Assembly: GCA_041743655.1 (NCBI GenBank)
Contig: JBGTMJ010000011.1
Coordinates: 1-12,744, forward strand
Direction of reading: 5' to 3'
From: JARIHD01 sp041743655
GTDB taxonomy: Bacteria; Patescibacteriota; Saccharimonadia; Saccharimonadales; UBA4665
Length of the DNA: 12,744 bases
Below the pieces are notes generated by a model. That model did no database searches, was not told where the DNA came from, and was given only the letters and a program-made list of their open reading frames with translations. Below, piece by piece: positions 4,949 to 12,048 of the stretch (its first letter is position 1; each line of letters opens with the position of its first letter). The position numbers were made by a program, and so were the translations under genes.

Positions 4949-5500
4949 ATGGAGGCTGCTAAATCTTTTGCCACTTTTTGTAAGAAAGCCATAGCTGATT
5001 ATGAGGGTGGTAAGACTCCACTCATTGAAGATGTAGCTGCAAAGATTTGTAGTTATGGCTTAGATTCGGGCGTACACCCGATGCTCCACAAAGTTCATGA
5101 CTTGGCATTTGATATTGACGAAGACTACCGCTCTCCAGAAGATAATGAAGCAGACTGGGATATGTTAGTTGGAACTCTTCGGGCTTACGATTCGGCTCAT
5201 TGGGAGCCGACATGTTGGATACTGAGTGCAACGTATGGTAAATATTCTGGAGACAAGCTAGTACAATCTTTTAGCGTTGCCATCAATAGACAAAACGGTA
5301 AGACAACTATCGAGACAGCTCTGGAAGATCTGGAGAAAGCAATCAAATCGGTACTCCCAAAAGTGAATGAGAGACAGACAGACGAGCGGTATTTACAAAA
5401 TCTCAATCTCGTCATCCCAAGTATTACAGGCACTTATAAGCTGGCCAGTGTAGAGGTTAAGGAATATTTAACAGAGCCGTACTACTCAACTGCAGCCTAA
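4949..5500 (+). CDS. Unrecognised 183-aa soluble protein
   Basis: I do not recognise a family. The product has no signal peptide or membrane span and looks mainly helical at the ends: MEAAKSFATFCKKAIADYEGG, later TALEDLEKAIKSVLPKVNER and a final EVKEYLTEP. A middle part is acidic (DIDEDYRSPEDNEADWDML, about 52-70), followed by AHWEPTCWILSATYGKYSG, which could be a small beta-rich core. It contains three cysteines (11, 34, 89). Coding is supported by the long clean frame, the -10 box set for a leaderless start and a compact stop before the convergent methyltransferase gene. The GGT-AAG-ACT-CCA-CT stretch encoding GKTPL also occurs in the hydrolase gene upstream; I take this as chance. Confidence 0.75.
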   Translation: MEAAKSFATFCKKAIADYEGGKTPLIEDVAAKICSYGLDSGVHPMLHKVHDLAFDIDEDYRSPEDNEADWDMLVGTLRAYDSAHWEPTCWILSATYGKYSGDKLVQSFSVAINRQNGKTTIETALEDLEKAIKSVLPKVNERQTDERYLQNLNLVIPSITGTYKLASVEVKEYLTEPYYSTAA

Positions 5501-5564
5501 TCCCAAGCTGGAAGAAGCCCTTGCATTGGCAAGAAGTTCAATGTGGGGTAGCCACTATTTGGTC

Positions 5565-6299
5565 TTATTTCTTCACACCAACAAATACTTCAGTGCGTTC
5601 GTTGGCTTCACCTTCCGTAGAAATATCCTTCATCACCTTTGCTGTAAATCCGGCCTTTTCAAGCAAGGTTAGCCATGTTGTTCGTGCGAAGACTCCGCAT
5701 ACCTGCCGATCAACAACGGTACGTAACTGACCATTTTCTTTGAGCGCGATAATGAAGTCGTAATTGAACACCGTATCGTTCGGGTCGGAATCTGAGACCC
5801 ACTGGATATAACGCGCGCCACGATCTCCGGCATCGTGGCCTTCATAATCTGTCGATTCTTTGAATGTTTCTTTGATGCAATCAGGCGCGATTACCAACAA
5901 GCCGCCTGGTTTGATGTGCAGGGCAGCAGTTTCAAGAGTTGCCCGTAAATCCTCCGCTGTGAGCATGTACATAATAGCGTCGTGAATAAATACGCCATCA
6001 AACGTTTTGTTTAGCCTGAGCGAGCGCATATCGCCCACTACGTGCTCACATTCCGGATTCTGCTTTTTGCTCATTGCCAGCATCTCAGGAGATAAATCGG
6101 TTAAGGTCATCGCAAAATCTTTTTTCAGGTACCACGCAACGTTACCGCCGCCGGCTCCCAGCTCCAGTATCGATTTGGCTCCTGTCTCACTAAACAGTTT
6201 GTGGAAGAAAGCAGCCTCGTCAGCATAATCTTCGGTAGGCGAAAAAACCTGCCACCAATCGGCAAGCTCAACATATAGCTTTGGTAGTTTGGTGCTCAT
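5565..6299 (-). CDS. Class I SAM-dependent methyltransferase
   Basis: The 244-residue protein has the Rossmann-fold methyltransferase motifs in order: ILELGAGGGN (45-54, the SAM glycine loop), Asp68 after strand 2 (TLTDLSPEML), GDMRSLRL (89-96), FDGVFIHDAIMYM (100-112) after strand 4, and IKPGGLLVIAPD (129-140). This layout fits the Methyltransf_11/25-type small-molecule enzymes. The acceptor binding part after residue 140 gives no hint of substrate. There is no signal peptide, so it should be cytoplasmic. The start ATG lies six bases after TAAAAT (6311-6306 on the minus strand) without a ribosome binding site. The gene is divergent from the surface-protein gene at 6401 and convergent with that at 4949, so it is probably a single-gene unit. 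Confidence 0.9.
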   Translation of the reverse strand: MSTKLPKLYVELADWWQVFSPTEDYADEAAFFHKLFSETGAKSILELGAGGGNVAWYLKKDFAMTLTDLSPEMLAMSKKQNPECEHVVGDMRSLRLNKTFDGVFIHDAIMYMLTAEDLRATLETAALHIKPGGLLVIAPDCIKETFKESTDYEGHDAGDRGARYIQWVSDSDPNDTVFNYDFIIALKENGQLRTVVDRQVCGVFARTTWLTLLEKAGFTAKVMKDISTEGEANERTEVFVGVKK

Positions 6300-6305
6300 A
6301 ATATA

Positions 6306-6311
6306 ATTTTA
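6306..6311 (-). promoter_or_regulatory. -10 box of the methyltransferase gene
   Basis: On the minus strand TAAAAT ends six bases before ATG 6299 (spacer TATATT), so the message is probably leaderless. Confidence 0.45.
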
Positions 6312-6367
6312 CCATTGGTGCTTAGTTCCGAAACGCCGATTATATCGTTATAACGCCATAAGAGTTT

Positions 6368-6376
6368 TGTTATACT
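6368..6376 (+). promoter_or_regulatory. Extended -10 promoter of gene 6401
   Basis: TGTTATACT (TGn plus TATACT at 6371-6376) lies 24 bases before ATG 6401. Unlike its neighbours, this gene then has a normal leader with AAAGGG at 6390-6395. Confidence 0.55.
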
Positions 6377-6400
6377 TAAGACTAGCAATAAAGGGTAGAC

Positions 6401-8209
6401 ATGATGGCAGATAATCAGCAAAAAGATCACGAAGAGCCTCAGGACAACAACGAAGGACCAACAGCAGAAGCTATTATAGTACAGCCCGAAGAGCATGGGC
6501 AACAGAGCAAAGCCGAGGTGCACACCTTAACCACTTTGCCAAGTGGCAGCAAGCTGAAGCGGGTGTGGCAATGGCTACACACGCACAAAAAGATCAGCAT
6601 TCCAGCGATTACAGTGGTAGTGCTAGCCGTTCTGGCGGCAGTTCCCTTTACCCGTTACGTACTTGCTGGCCTAGTTGTTAAGCAAGATTATGCGGTGGTA
6701 GTGCTTGATAATCAAACCAGCAGACCGGTCACCAGTGCTACGGTGTTGCTTGGTGATAAGAGTATGCAGACCGATGGTAAGGGCCGCGTTAAGCTCAACG
6801 TATCAGCAGGTGAAGCTAAGCTGGCTGTTACCAAGAAATACTACAAGACATCTGCCAGAGAAGTTATCGTACCTATCGGCAAACAGCAAGAACCACTGGA
6901 AGTAAGGCTAGAAGCCACCGGTCGGCAGGTGCCGGTAACAGTGCTGAACAGAATCAGCGGTAAGCCGGTAAGCAATGCTGTCGTGAAAGCAGTTGGTACC
7001 GAAACCAAAACCGATGAAAAGGGTGAAGCTATAGCCGTTGTGCCGGCCGAAAAGACCGAGGTCAGAGGTACAATAGAAACCGAGGACTACAATATTGCCA
7101 AAGTCACCATTAAGGTTACTGCAGATAAGATTTTGGCAAACACATTTAGCATCACGCCAAGTGGTAAACTCTATTTCTTGTCTAATGCCAGTGGTAAGCT
7201 AGATGTCATTAAGGCTAACCTTGATGGCACTGATCGTCAAACAGTACTGCCTGGTACGGGTCAGGAAGACAAGTACAATACAGTCCTCCTGGCTTCGCGT
7301 GACTGGAAATATATCGGGCTGTTCTCCAAGCGTGATGGCAGTGACAAAGCCAAGGTTCTCCTCTTAGAGACTGACACAGACAAACTGACTGTTATCGATG
7401 AGGGAGATGCTGAATTTGCACTTATCGGTTGGAGTGGAGACCGTCTTGTCTATACAGTAACACGCAATACAGTTAATACTTGGGAGCCGAAACGCCAGGC
7501 GCTAAAAAGTTATCATGCGCCTGCTAGAAAAATTGTGACCCTAGATGAGACAACGGCCGAAGGCAATGAGAATGATCATAGATATCAACTGCTCGGGGAA
7601 ACATATGTACTTGATCAGGAAGTGCTTTATACAAAGAATTGGGACGTAGCGGACTATTACGGCGAATATAACTCACAGGACAAACAAATTACCTTTAATA
7701 GTGCCAAGTCTGATGGTAGCCAGAAGAAAGTAGTTAAAGAATACAACCCACCCTACCAAGGCCATAAAAGTATTGACACCAGGCCAGCGGAGTTTGGGGA
7801 AGTTTACATCCGTTATGCTACAGATGGTGGCGCGGAACACGATGAATACAAGGGCGGAAAAGTGGCCAAAGCTACGTTAACTGACGAAGAGTTCTATGAC
7901 ACGTATCCAACCTATGCAGTCTCACCTTCAGGAAAGAAAACGCTGTGGAGTGAATATCGTGACGGCAAAAATGTATTTTTCGTAGGTGATAATAATGGTG
8001 CGAACGGCAAACAAATCGGTGCCTCGGAAGAGTATACCGTGTACGGCTGGCACACCGATAATTATGTGCTGTTAACTAGGAAGAACAGTGAGTTGCGTAT
8101 CATGTCCGCTTCAGGTTCGAACGATAATATAGAAACATCGCTGAAAGTCAGTGATTATTACAAACCAAACTATGTTGTCCGTGGCTACGGCTATGGCTAC
8201 GGAGGCTAG
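6401..8209 (+). CDS. Membrane-anchored protein, Ig-like repeats plus putative beta-propeller
   Basis: The 602-residue protein has an acidic cytoplasmic N-terminus (1-60), one membrane span (about 65-92), then two beta-sandwich regions like the carboxypeptidase-regulatory/Ig-like fold: 98-170 (VVVLDNQTSRPVTSATVLLG) and 177-240 (VTVLNRISGKPVSNAVVKAVG). Both carry the TDGKGR/TDEKGE turn. From about 250 there are repeated segments such as ITPSGKLYFLSNASGKLDVI and AVSPSGKKTLWSEYRDGKNV, which look like blades of a TolB- or WD40-type propeller. It ends in GYGYGYGG. This would be a type II membrane protein with a large outer part for binding or structure; no catalytic motif is seen. AAAGGG lies five bases before the first ATG; the adjacent second ATG (6404) is also possible. 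The propeller call is from repeat feel, not a computed alignment. Confidence 0.8.
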   Translation: MMADNQQKDHEEPQDNNEGPTAEAIIVQPEEHGQQSKAEVHTLTTLPSGSKLKRVWQWLHTHKKISIPAITVVVLAVLAAVPFTRYVLAGLVVKQDYAVVVLDNQTSRPVTSATVLLGDKSMQTDGKGRVKLNVSAGEAKLAVTKKYYKTSAREVIVPIGKQQEPLEVRLEATGRQVPVTVLNRISGKPVSNAVVKAVGTETKTDEKGEAIAVVPAEKTEVRGTIETEDYNIAKVTIKVTADKILANTFSITPSGKLYFLSNASGKLDVIKANLDGTDRQTVLPGTGQEDKYNTVLLASRDWKYIGLFSKRDGSDKAKVLLLETDTDKLTVIDEGDAEFALIGWSGDRLVYTVTRNTVNTWEPKRQALKSYHAPARKIVTLDETTAEGNENDHRYQLLGETYVLDQEVLYTKNWDVADYYGEYNSQDKQITFNSAKSDGSQKKVVKEYNPPYQGHKSIDTRPAEFGEVYIRYATDGGAEHDEYKGGKVAKATLTDEEFYDTYPTYAVSPSGKKTLWSEYRDGKNVFFVGDNNGANGKQIGASEEYTVYGWHTDNYVLLTRKNSELRIMSASGSNDNIETSLKVSDYYKPNYVVRGYGYGYGG

Positions 8210-8297
8210 ATAGAGTCTCACAAAGTGTTCGCAAAAGTTTCGAGTTGTAAACGTAACTGTTCTTGATAAAATTAAAGTAAGTGGCAACACGTACCAG

Positions 8298-8345
8298 TTG
8301 ACAAAACGTAAGAATTATGTATAATAATTGGTATTGTGATCACAA
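8298..8345 (+). promoter_or_regulatory. Near-consensus promoter with operator-like palindrome
   Basis: TTGACA (8298-8303) and TATAAT (8320-8325), both perfect, are separated by 16 bases. The expected start near 8332 is covered by TTGTGATCACAA (8334-8345), a perfect 12-bp palindrome, ideally placed for a dimeric repressor. The half-site TGTGA recalls CRP/FNR-type sites, but without their six-base spacer. The leader (about 8332-8385) is very A-rich and ends with the ribosome binding site. Confidence 0.75.
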
Positions 8346-8385
8346 ACAAAAACATCAAAAACAAATAACAAAGAAAGGGTAGATA

Positions 8386-8481
8386 ATGGCTGTCAACAAA
8401 GAAAGTGGGCTTGCATTTGAGTTGGTTCCAACTAGTGACAAGCGATTCTTTTCTATAGATAAGTTACTTGGTAAAAGCTAA
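8386..8481 (+). CDS. 31-aa small protein, strongly expressed by design
   Basis: I do not recognise this gene, but its expression signals are the best in the window: consensus promoter, GAAAGGG at 8373-8379 six bases before ATG, and a strong terminator (8509-8539). The product is MAVNKESGLAFELVPTSDKRFFSIDKLLGKS. It is soluble, mildly basic, with no membrane span, no cysteine and no leader-peptide-like run of one amino acid. The GAAAGGGTAGATA leader end resembles the AAAGGGTAGAC before gene 6401. It stands alone between the surface-protein gene and a 35-aa membrane protein. It might be a regulator, a peptide signal or a bacteriocin-like peptide; none of these can be shown here. A translated upstream leader for a longer gene is unlikely because a terminator follows directly. 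Confidence 0.65.
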   Translation: MAVNKESGLAFELVPTSDKRFFSIDKLLGKS

Positions 8482-8508
8482 ACACTTTTATTCCATGCTA
8501 TTCTAGGC

Positions 8509-8539
8509 AAAAAGAGGCTCATAATCCGGGCCTCTTTTT
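8509..8539 (+). terminator. Strong intrinsic terminator of the 31-aa gene
   Basis: AAAAAGAGGC (8509-8518) pairs perfectly with GCCTCTTTTT (8530-8539) around an 11-nt loop. The T5 tail and the mirror A5 make it potentially bidirectional. Confidence 0.9.
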
Positions 8540-8589
8540 CTGTCAATGCCAAAACAATTCCTTAATAGAGTCCTTAAGTCTAATATTTT

Positions 8590-8601
8590 ACAGCTAGCTG
8601 T
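8590..8601. promoter_or_regulatory. 12-bp perfect palindrome, possible operator
   Basis: ACAGCTAGCTGT is fully self-complementary and lies 37 bp before the ATG of the 35-aa gene, between a TAATAT and a TATAGT that could be -10 boxes. A regulator site is plausible but unproven. Confidence 0.3.
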
Positions 8602-8637
8602 GAGTGCCCAGCCTTATAGTCGTAACAAGGAGTGAAC

Positions 8638-8745
8638 ATGAAGGTTATTTGTGACCAGAGAGGCAAGATAATTGTTAGGTTCTTGATCTGGCCAAGTATT
8701 ATTATCAGCATTCTTTTGACCTTACTACTGAATCTGATATTTTAG
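8638..8745 (+). CDS. 35-aa single-span membrane protein
   Basis: ATG 8638 has AAGGAG at 8627-8632, five bases upstream, an excellent ribosome binding site. The 35-residue product has a short polar, basic N-terminus with one cysteine (MKVICDQRGK), then a membrane span of about 22 residues (12-35, with FLIWPSIIISILLTLLLN). It ends inside the membrane helix with LIF, so nearly nothing projects on the far side. Toxins of the small hydrophobic type look like this, as do small subunits that stabilise larger membrane complexes. No antitoxin RNA or partner is evident. The gene ends 46 bp from the end of the convergent epimerase gene. Confidence 0.55.
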   Translation: MKVICDQRGKIIVRFLIWPSIIISILLTLLLNLIF

Positions 8746-8791
8746 CCTAGCCAGGGCAGACTTGACCCGCTCCCACTCAAAAGAGCAGGCA

Positions 8792-10444
8792 TTATCGAAC
8801 TGTGTAACCAGCAGGAAGCGGCGGGGTTTGTGGTACTACAGACTTTGCTGCGTCTATCGTATTGGTACCAAAGATAATGCGGTCACCTGGGGCTATATCA
8901 TAGTTGAGGCCGTCTACAGTGTTGTCAGCAAAGATAGTGTTACCTGCTGCCCGGGTGTCAAGCTGTTTCCTGGTGTCATGGATGCTGTTGCGGGCTATAA
9001 GCGTATTCTTGGTATTGTCATAGAGGTAAATACCGCGTTTCCCGCCGAACAGCTGGTTGCCAGTAACATAGGTGTTATATGAACCTTGGTTGATACGTAT
9101 ATGACTACCCTTGGGACTATAGCTCAGATTGTTACGAACGGTATTAAAATTGGAAGCAAATACCGCGAAGTTATCTTCGTTGCCGTAGGATACGTTATTC
9201 TCAATTACATTATAGGCAGAATCCTGGTGGAGCATGTATCCATGGAGCCCGTTGGCATGTGAAGTATTATTGCGGATGATATTGTAGTTACAGCGCTTGG
9301 AGACAATAAAGCCATGCTTACCGTTGTAATCAAAGAGGTTGTTCTCAATAAGCGCGTTGTTACTATCGTCGTGCGGGTCTAATCCGTATACATCATTCTT
9401 GTAGAAGTGGTTGTTCCGCCACGTCATACCGGATGCACCAAAAGAATAGGCTCCAAAGTGATTACGGGTGAACAGGTTTTTTTCTACCCAGCCCGTGGCA
9501 ATGCTAATGCCCAATTGGTCGTCAGAAATACGCCACGATACGCCGTAGACACCACCTTCTCTTTGGGGAGGATTTATTTTTGAGTCCTGCTGAATTCCCT
9601 CAAGACCGTTGCCAAGATAGCTCAGTGTACTATTGAGGACATCCATACGCCCGTTCTTCATACGGACGAAACTGCGCCCATCTTCTACGGCAAGGTCCGG
9701 TTTGTTGGTGGTAGGGTCGATAGTAGTAATCTCAACGCCATCAATGAAAGCTGTCCCCTGATCCATGCACAGGCAGGTGATATCTAACGGCGAACTTCTG
9801 AGCTCCAGTTTCTTCAAGGTAGCCGACGTAATATCTAAGCGTATATCACCATCCAGAGAAAATGCCTTATTGATGCGGTAGGTGCCCGGTTTGACTAATT
9901 CAATGGCGTTATATGGCGCCAGAAATTGGGCTAATTCAGGTATGGTAGTAACGGCAGGCTGCTTCAACCTATATTTATGCTTTATCCGCAACAAACCCTG
10001 GTCGTCAACGACTTCCGCCTGTTTGACAACGCCATTCGGTCCGGCAGAAGGCTTGAGCGGTGACTCCAGAGGCGGTACCACAATGGTCGTACCTGCTACG
10101 ATTGTCCCTGGATTTAGTGCTACTAATTTCTTGGGCTCAACGCTGAAGTAGCGGGCAACATCTTCGATGGTTTGACCTTCTCTGACCTTATAATAGGCGT
10201 ACTTGCGTTCATATGTTGGCTGGGCGTCAAGCATGGCTTTCTGGGCGCTTTCCCATCCTTCAGTAACCAAACGTTGGCTGCCTAAGCTTGCAAGATTGCG
10301 GGCATATAAGCCGGTTGCGATAATTGCTGTCACGCTGAAACCTATGGCAAGGGGAATGAACAATAGCACAAAGGCTGGCTTTATGTTGCGGTAGAAGTGC
10401 CGGCCGCGTTTTTGATGTCTGGTTTTTGGTGCATGCGTCTTCAT
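8792..10444 (-). CDS. LysM-anchored AlgG-like polymer C5-epimerase
   Basis: AlgG-type epimerases turn D-mannuronate into L-guluronate within the finished polymer. The 550-residue protein has a basic N-terminus and one membrane span (about 22-45), a LysM domain (about 83-124: YYKVREGQTIEDVARYF to IVAGTTIVVPP), a linker, then a right-handed beta-helix (about 180-530) full of NNLF/NNTS/NNVSY turns. The AlgG catalytic motif DPHD is at 356-359 (YGLDPHDDS), followed by KHGFIVSKR (376-384), which matches the AlgG motif KHGIIVSRE in kind and spacing. AlgG itself has no LysM or membrane anchor; it works in the Gram-negative periplasm. Here the anchor and LysM would hold the enzyme outside the membrane against peptidoglycan. 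It starts 5 bp after the glycosyltransferase, with TTGAGGTAA serving as ribosome binding site, and is the last gene of the operon. The uronate substrate (mannuronan, glucuronan or another) is inferred, not shown. Confidence 0.88.
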   Translation of the reverse strand: MKTHAPKTRHQKRGRHFYRNIKPAFVLLFIPLAIGFSVTAIIATGLYARNLASLGSQRLVTEGWESAQKAMLDAQPTYERKYAYYKVREGQTIEDVARYFSVEPKKLVALNPGTIVAGTTIVVPPLESPLKPSAGPNGVVKQAEVVDDQGLLRIKHKYRLKQPAVTTIPELAQFLAPYNAIELVKPGTYRINKAFSLDGDIRLDITSATLKKLELRSSPLDITCLCMDQGTAFIDGVEITTIDPTTNKPDLAVEDGRSFVRMKNGRMDVLNSTLSYLGNGLEGIQQDSKINPPQREGGVYGVSWRISDDQLGISIATGWVEKNLFTRNHFGAYSFGASGMTWRNNHFYKNDVYGLDPHDDSNNALIENNLFDYNGKHGFIVSKRCNYNIIRNNTSHANGLHGYMLHQDSAYNVIENNVSYGNEDNFAVFASNFNTVRNNLSYSPKGSHIRINQGSYNTYVTGNQLFGGKRGIYLYDNTKNTLIARNSIHDTRKQLDTRAAGNTIFADNTVDGLNYDIAPGDRIIFGTNTIDAAKSVVPQTPPLPAGYTVR

Positions 10445-10449
10445 AATAG

Positions 10450-12048
10450 TTACCTCAAGGTACCTCGATAATATACGATTTCCTGACCAGCGTTTATCTT
10501 ATCCGCATCACGAATGCCATTGAGCCGCTTCAAATCTGTAACGCTCATGCCGAACCGCTCCGATAGCTCAAGCATGGTATCTCCAGGCTGGAAGACGTAG
10601 TGGCCCACGGCTTCTGGATCGACGGGAAGAGCGGGCAGCGGTGGCAGCTCCTGAGTCTTCGGTGTACTTTGGATATCTGCAATCACTTTTGCTTCGTCAA
10701 CGGGTGGAGGGACGGGTATGTTGGCGCCAGCGTTTTGGCGTATGGATAACACGACTTCTGTTACGAGTATGAAGAAGATAATAATACCAACGCTCCCGCT
10801 GATAATAGGGAAGGATTTCTTGACTAAGGTCTTACGGATTTTGTGCCCTCTTGTGGCCCAACTATGCTCAACAAGCGTGGCCAGGGCATAGATCTTAACC
10901 ACGGCATTCACGTAACCATACACAATATAGGCAGGAAGATATACTAGCCGGCGAGGGTGTGCCCGGAAGTAGCCAAAAAGCCTGACGAAGCGGCTTAAGA
11001 GCCACCATGCCAGAAGTATGCCAGCGAAAAGCCATTCACGGTGAATCAAGGCAATGGTAAATACCACTGGCCCAATAAGCATAAAGAAAGGCTGCACGAA
11101 GCGGTCAATCATAAAGATAGCAAGCGTCGGGTGTGACCATACCCACCCCCGCGCTACTGCGCGTAAATCGGCACGCCAGGAGTTGCGTGTCCAGCGCAAA
11201 CGCTGTTTCATAAACTTTTTGATAGAACCAAGCCCGGGAGTGTATACGGTCGTACCTTTCACATAGGCGGTGTGCCACCCTTGCTCCAGAATCAGATGGG
11301 TCAGACGCTTGTCATCACCCGAAATACCACGGGTGCCCATAAAGAACTCATGGCGAAGGTCGTGCAGGTTATCATGGTCTTCGCTCAGGATTGCTTCCCG
11401 GCGGTAAAAGGCTGTACGGCCAGAAAGGGTGTTGAAGGCGTTACCGAGTCCTAACAAAAAGGGCACTTCTTCGCGGTAGCGTACCCACAATAAGAGGTCG
11501 AACATGACGTTACCAACAGTATCCGGGTTTTGAATGCGTTGGCTGACGGTAGCACCACCAATTTCCGGATGAGCGAAATAGGGCAGTGTCTTCTCAAGCA
11601 CATCCTTGTCCCAGATAGTATCCGAGTCAACCAGAACAATAAGGTCGCCACTTGCTTTTTCCATGCCGTCACACAAAGCAGCACGCTTGCCAGGCTTGGG
11701 CGTGACTAGAAGCCGGCACTTTGTCTTGTACTGTTTGTTATCGACGTAATGGCGCTCAAAATTTATAATATGACGGGTGTTGGATTTATCGATGACCGCA
11801 ATAATTTCGTTAACACCATTGGCAATCCAGGATTGCAGGGCTTCTTCGAAGACTACCGGGTCTTCATTATAGACGGGTGTTACCAGGCTCACGGTTGGTT
11901 TTGGTGTACCTTTGGGCCAGGGCTTTACGTTAGGACGGTAGAAAGCGGCACCAACCCGCTTGATAATCCAAAACGACCATCGCCATGCGCCGATGATGGA
12001 AAGCGGCACGTACATGAGTAAGTTTTTTGCAACTTCAGGGTCAAACAC
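10450..12048 (-). CDS. Processive GT2 polysaccharide synthase with C-terminal LysM
   Basis: The 532-residue protein matches hyaluronan synthase/Alg8-type family-2 transferases, which polymerise a nucleotide sugar and push the chain across the membrane. The order is: N-terminal membrane segment (10-30); TVSLVTPVYNED (52-63); the metal-binding DSD (141-143); SGRTAFYRR (209-217), the acceptor region; GDD (244-246), holding the catalytic base; QRLRW (282-286), the QxxRW motif of processive enzymes; membrane helices (about 308-360, 370-392); SWATRG (396-401), and a last span (about 415-436). Then, unlike any classical synthase, a proline-rich linker (440-478) leads to a LysM domain (about 482-528: HYVFQPGDTMLELSERFG, LNGIRDADKINAGQEIVYY). 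Outside the last span, this would bind peptidoglycan next to the nascent chain exit. The GTG start overlaps the dehydrogenase stop by eight bases (GTGTTTGA), so translation is probably coupled. The polymer made is not predictable from sequence. Confidence 0.9.
   Translation of the reverse strand: MFDPEVAKNLLMYVPLSIIGAWRWSFWIIKRVGAAFYRPNVKPWPKGTPKPTVSLVTPVYNEDPVVFEEALQSWIANGVNEIIAVIDKSNTRHIINFERHYVDNKQYKTKCRLLVTPKPGKRAALCDGMEKASGDLIVLVDSDTIWDKDVLEKTLPYFAHPEIGGATVSQRIQNPDTVGNVMFDLLLWVRYREEVPFLLGLGNAFNTLSGRTAFYRREAILSEDHDNLHDLRHEFFMGTRGISGDDKRLTHLILEQGWHTAYVKGTTVYTPGLGSIKKFMKQRLRWTRNSWRADLRAVARGWVWSHPTLAIFMIDRFVQPFFMLIGPVVFTIALIHREWLFAGILLAWWLLSRFVRLFGYFRAHPRRLVYLPAYIVYGYVNAVVKIYALATLVEHSWATRGHKIRKTLVKKSFPIISGSVGIIIFFILVTEVVLSIRQNAGANIPVPPPVDEAKVIADIQSTPKTQELPPLPALPVDPEAVGHYVFQPGDTMLELSERFGMSVTDLKRLNGIRDADKINAGQEIVYYRGTLR

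Noticed and set aside
4038..5022. Shared stretch GGTAAGACTCCACT in the genes at 3965 and 4949
   Set aside because: It encodes GKTPL in both, but the surrounding sequences do not align, so chance is the simpler reading.
5501..5564. Small hairpin CTTGC-ATTG-GCAAG between convergent genes
   Set aside because: A five-pair stem without a T-tract is too weak to call a terminator.
8762..9082. 106-residue plus-strand frame opposite the epimerase end
   Set aside because: It is a shadow of the epimerase gene, which has clear family motifs on the other strand; other antisense frames inside the VKOR, synthase and dehydrogenase genes were dropped for the same reason.
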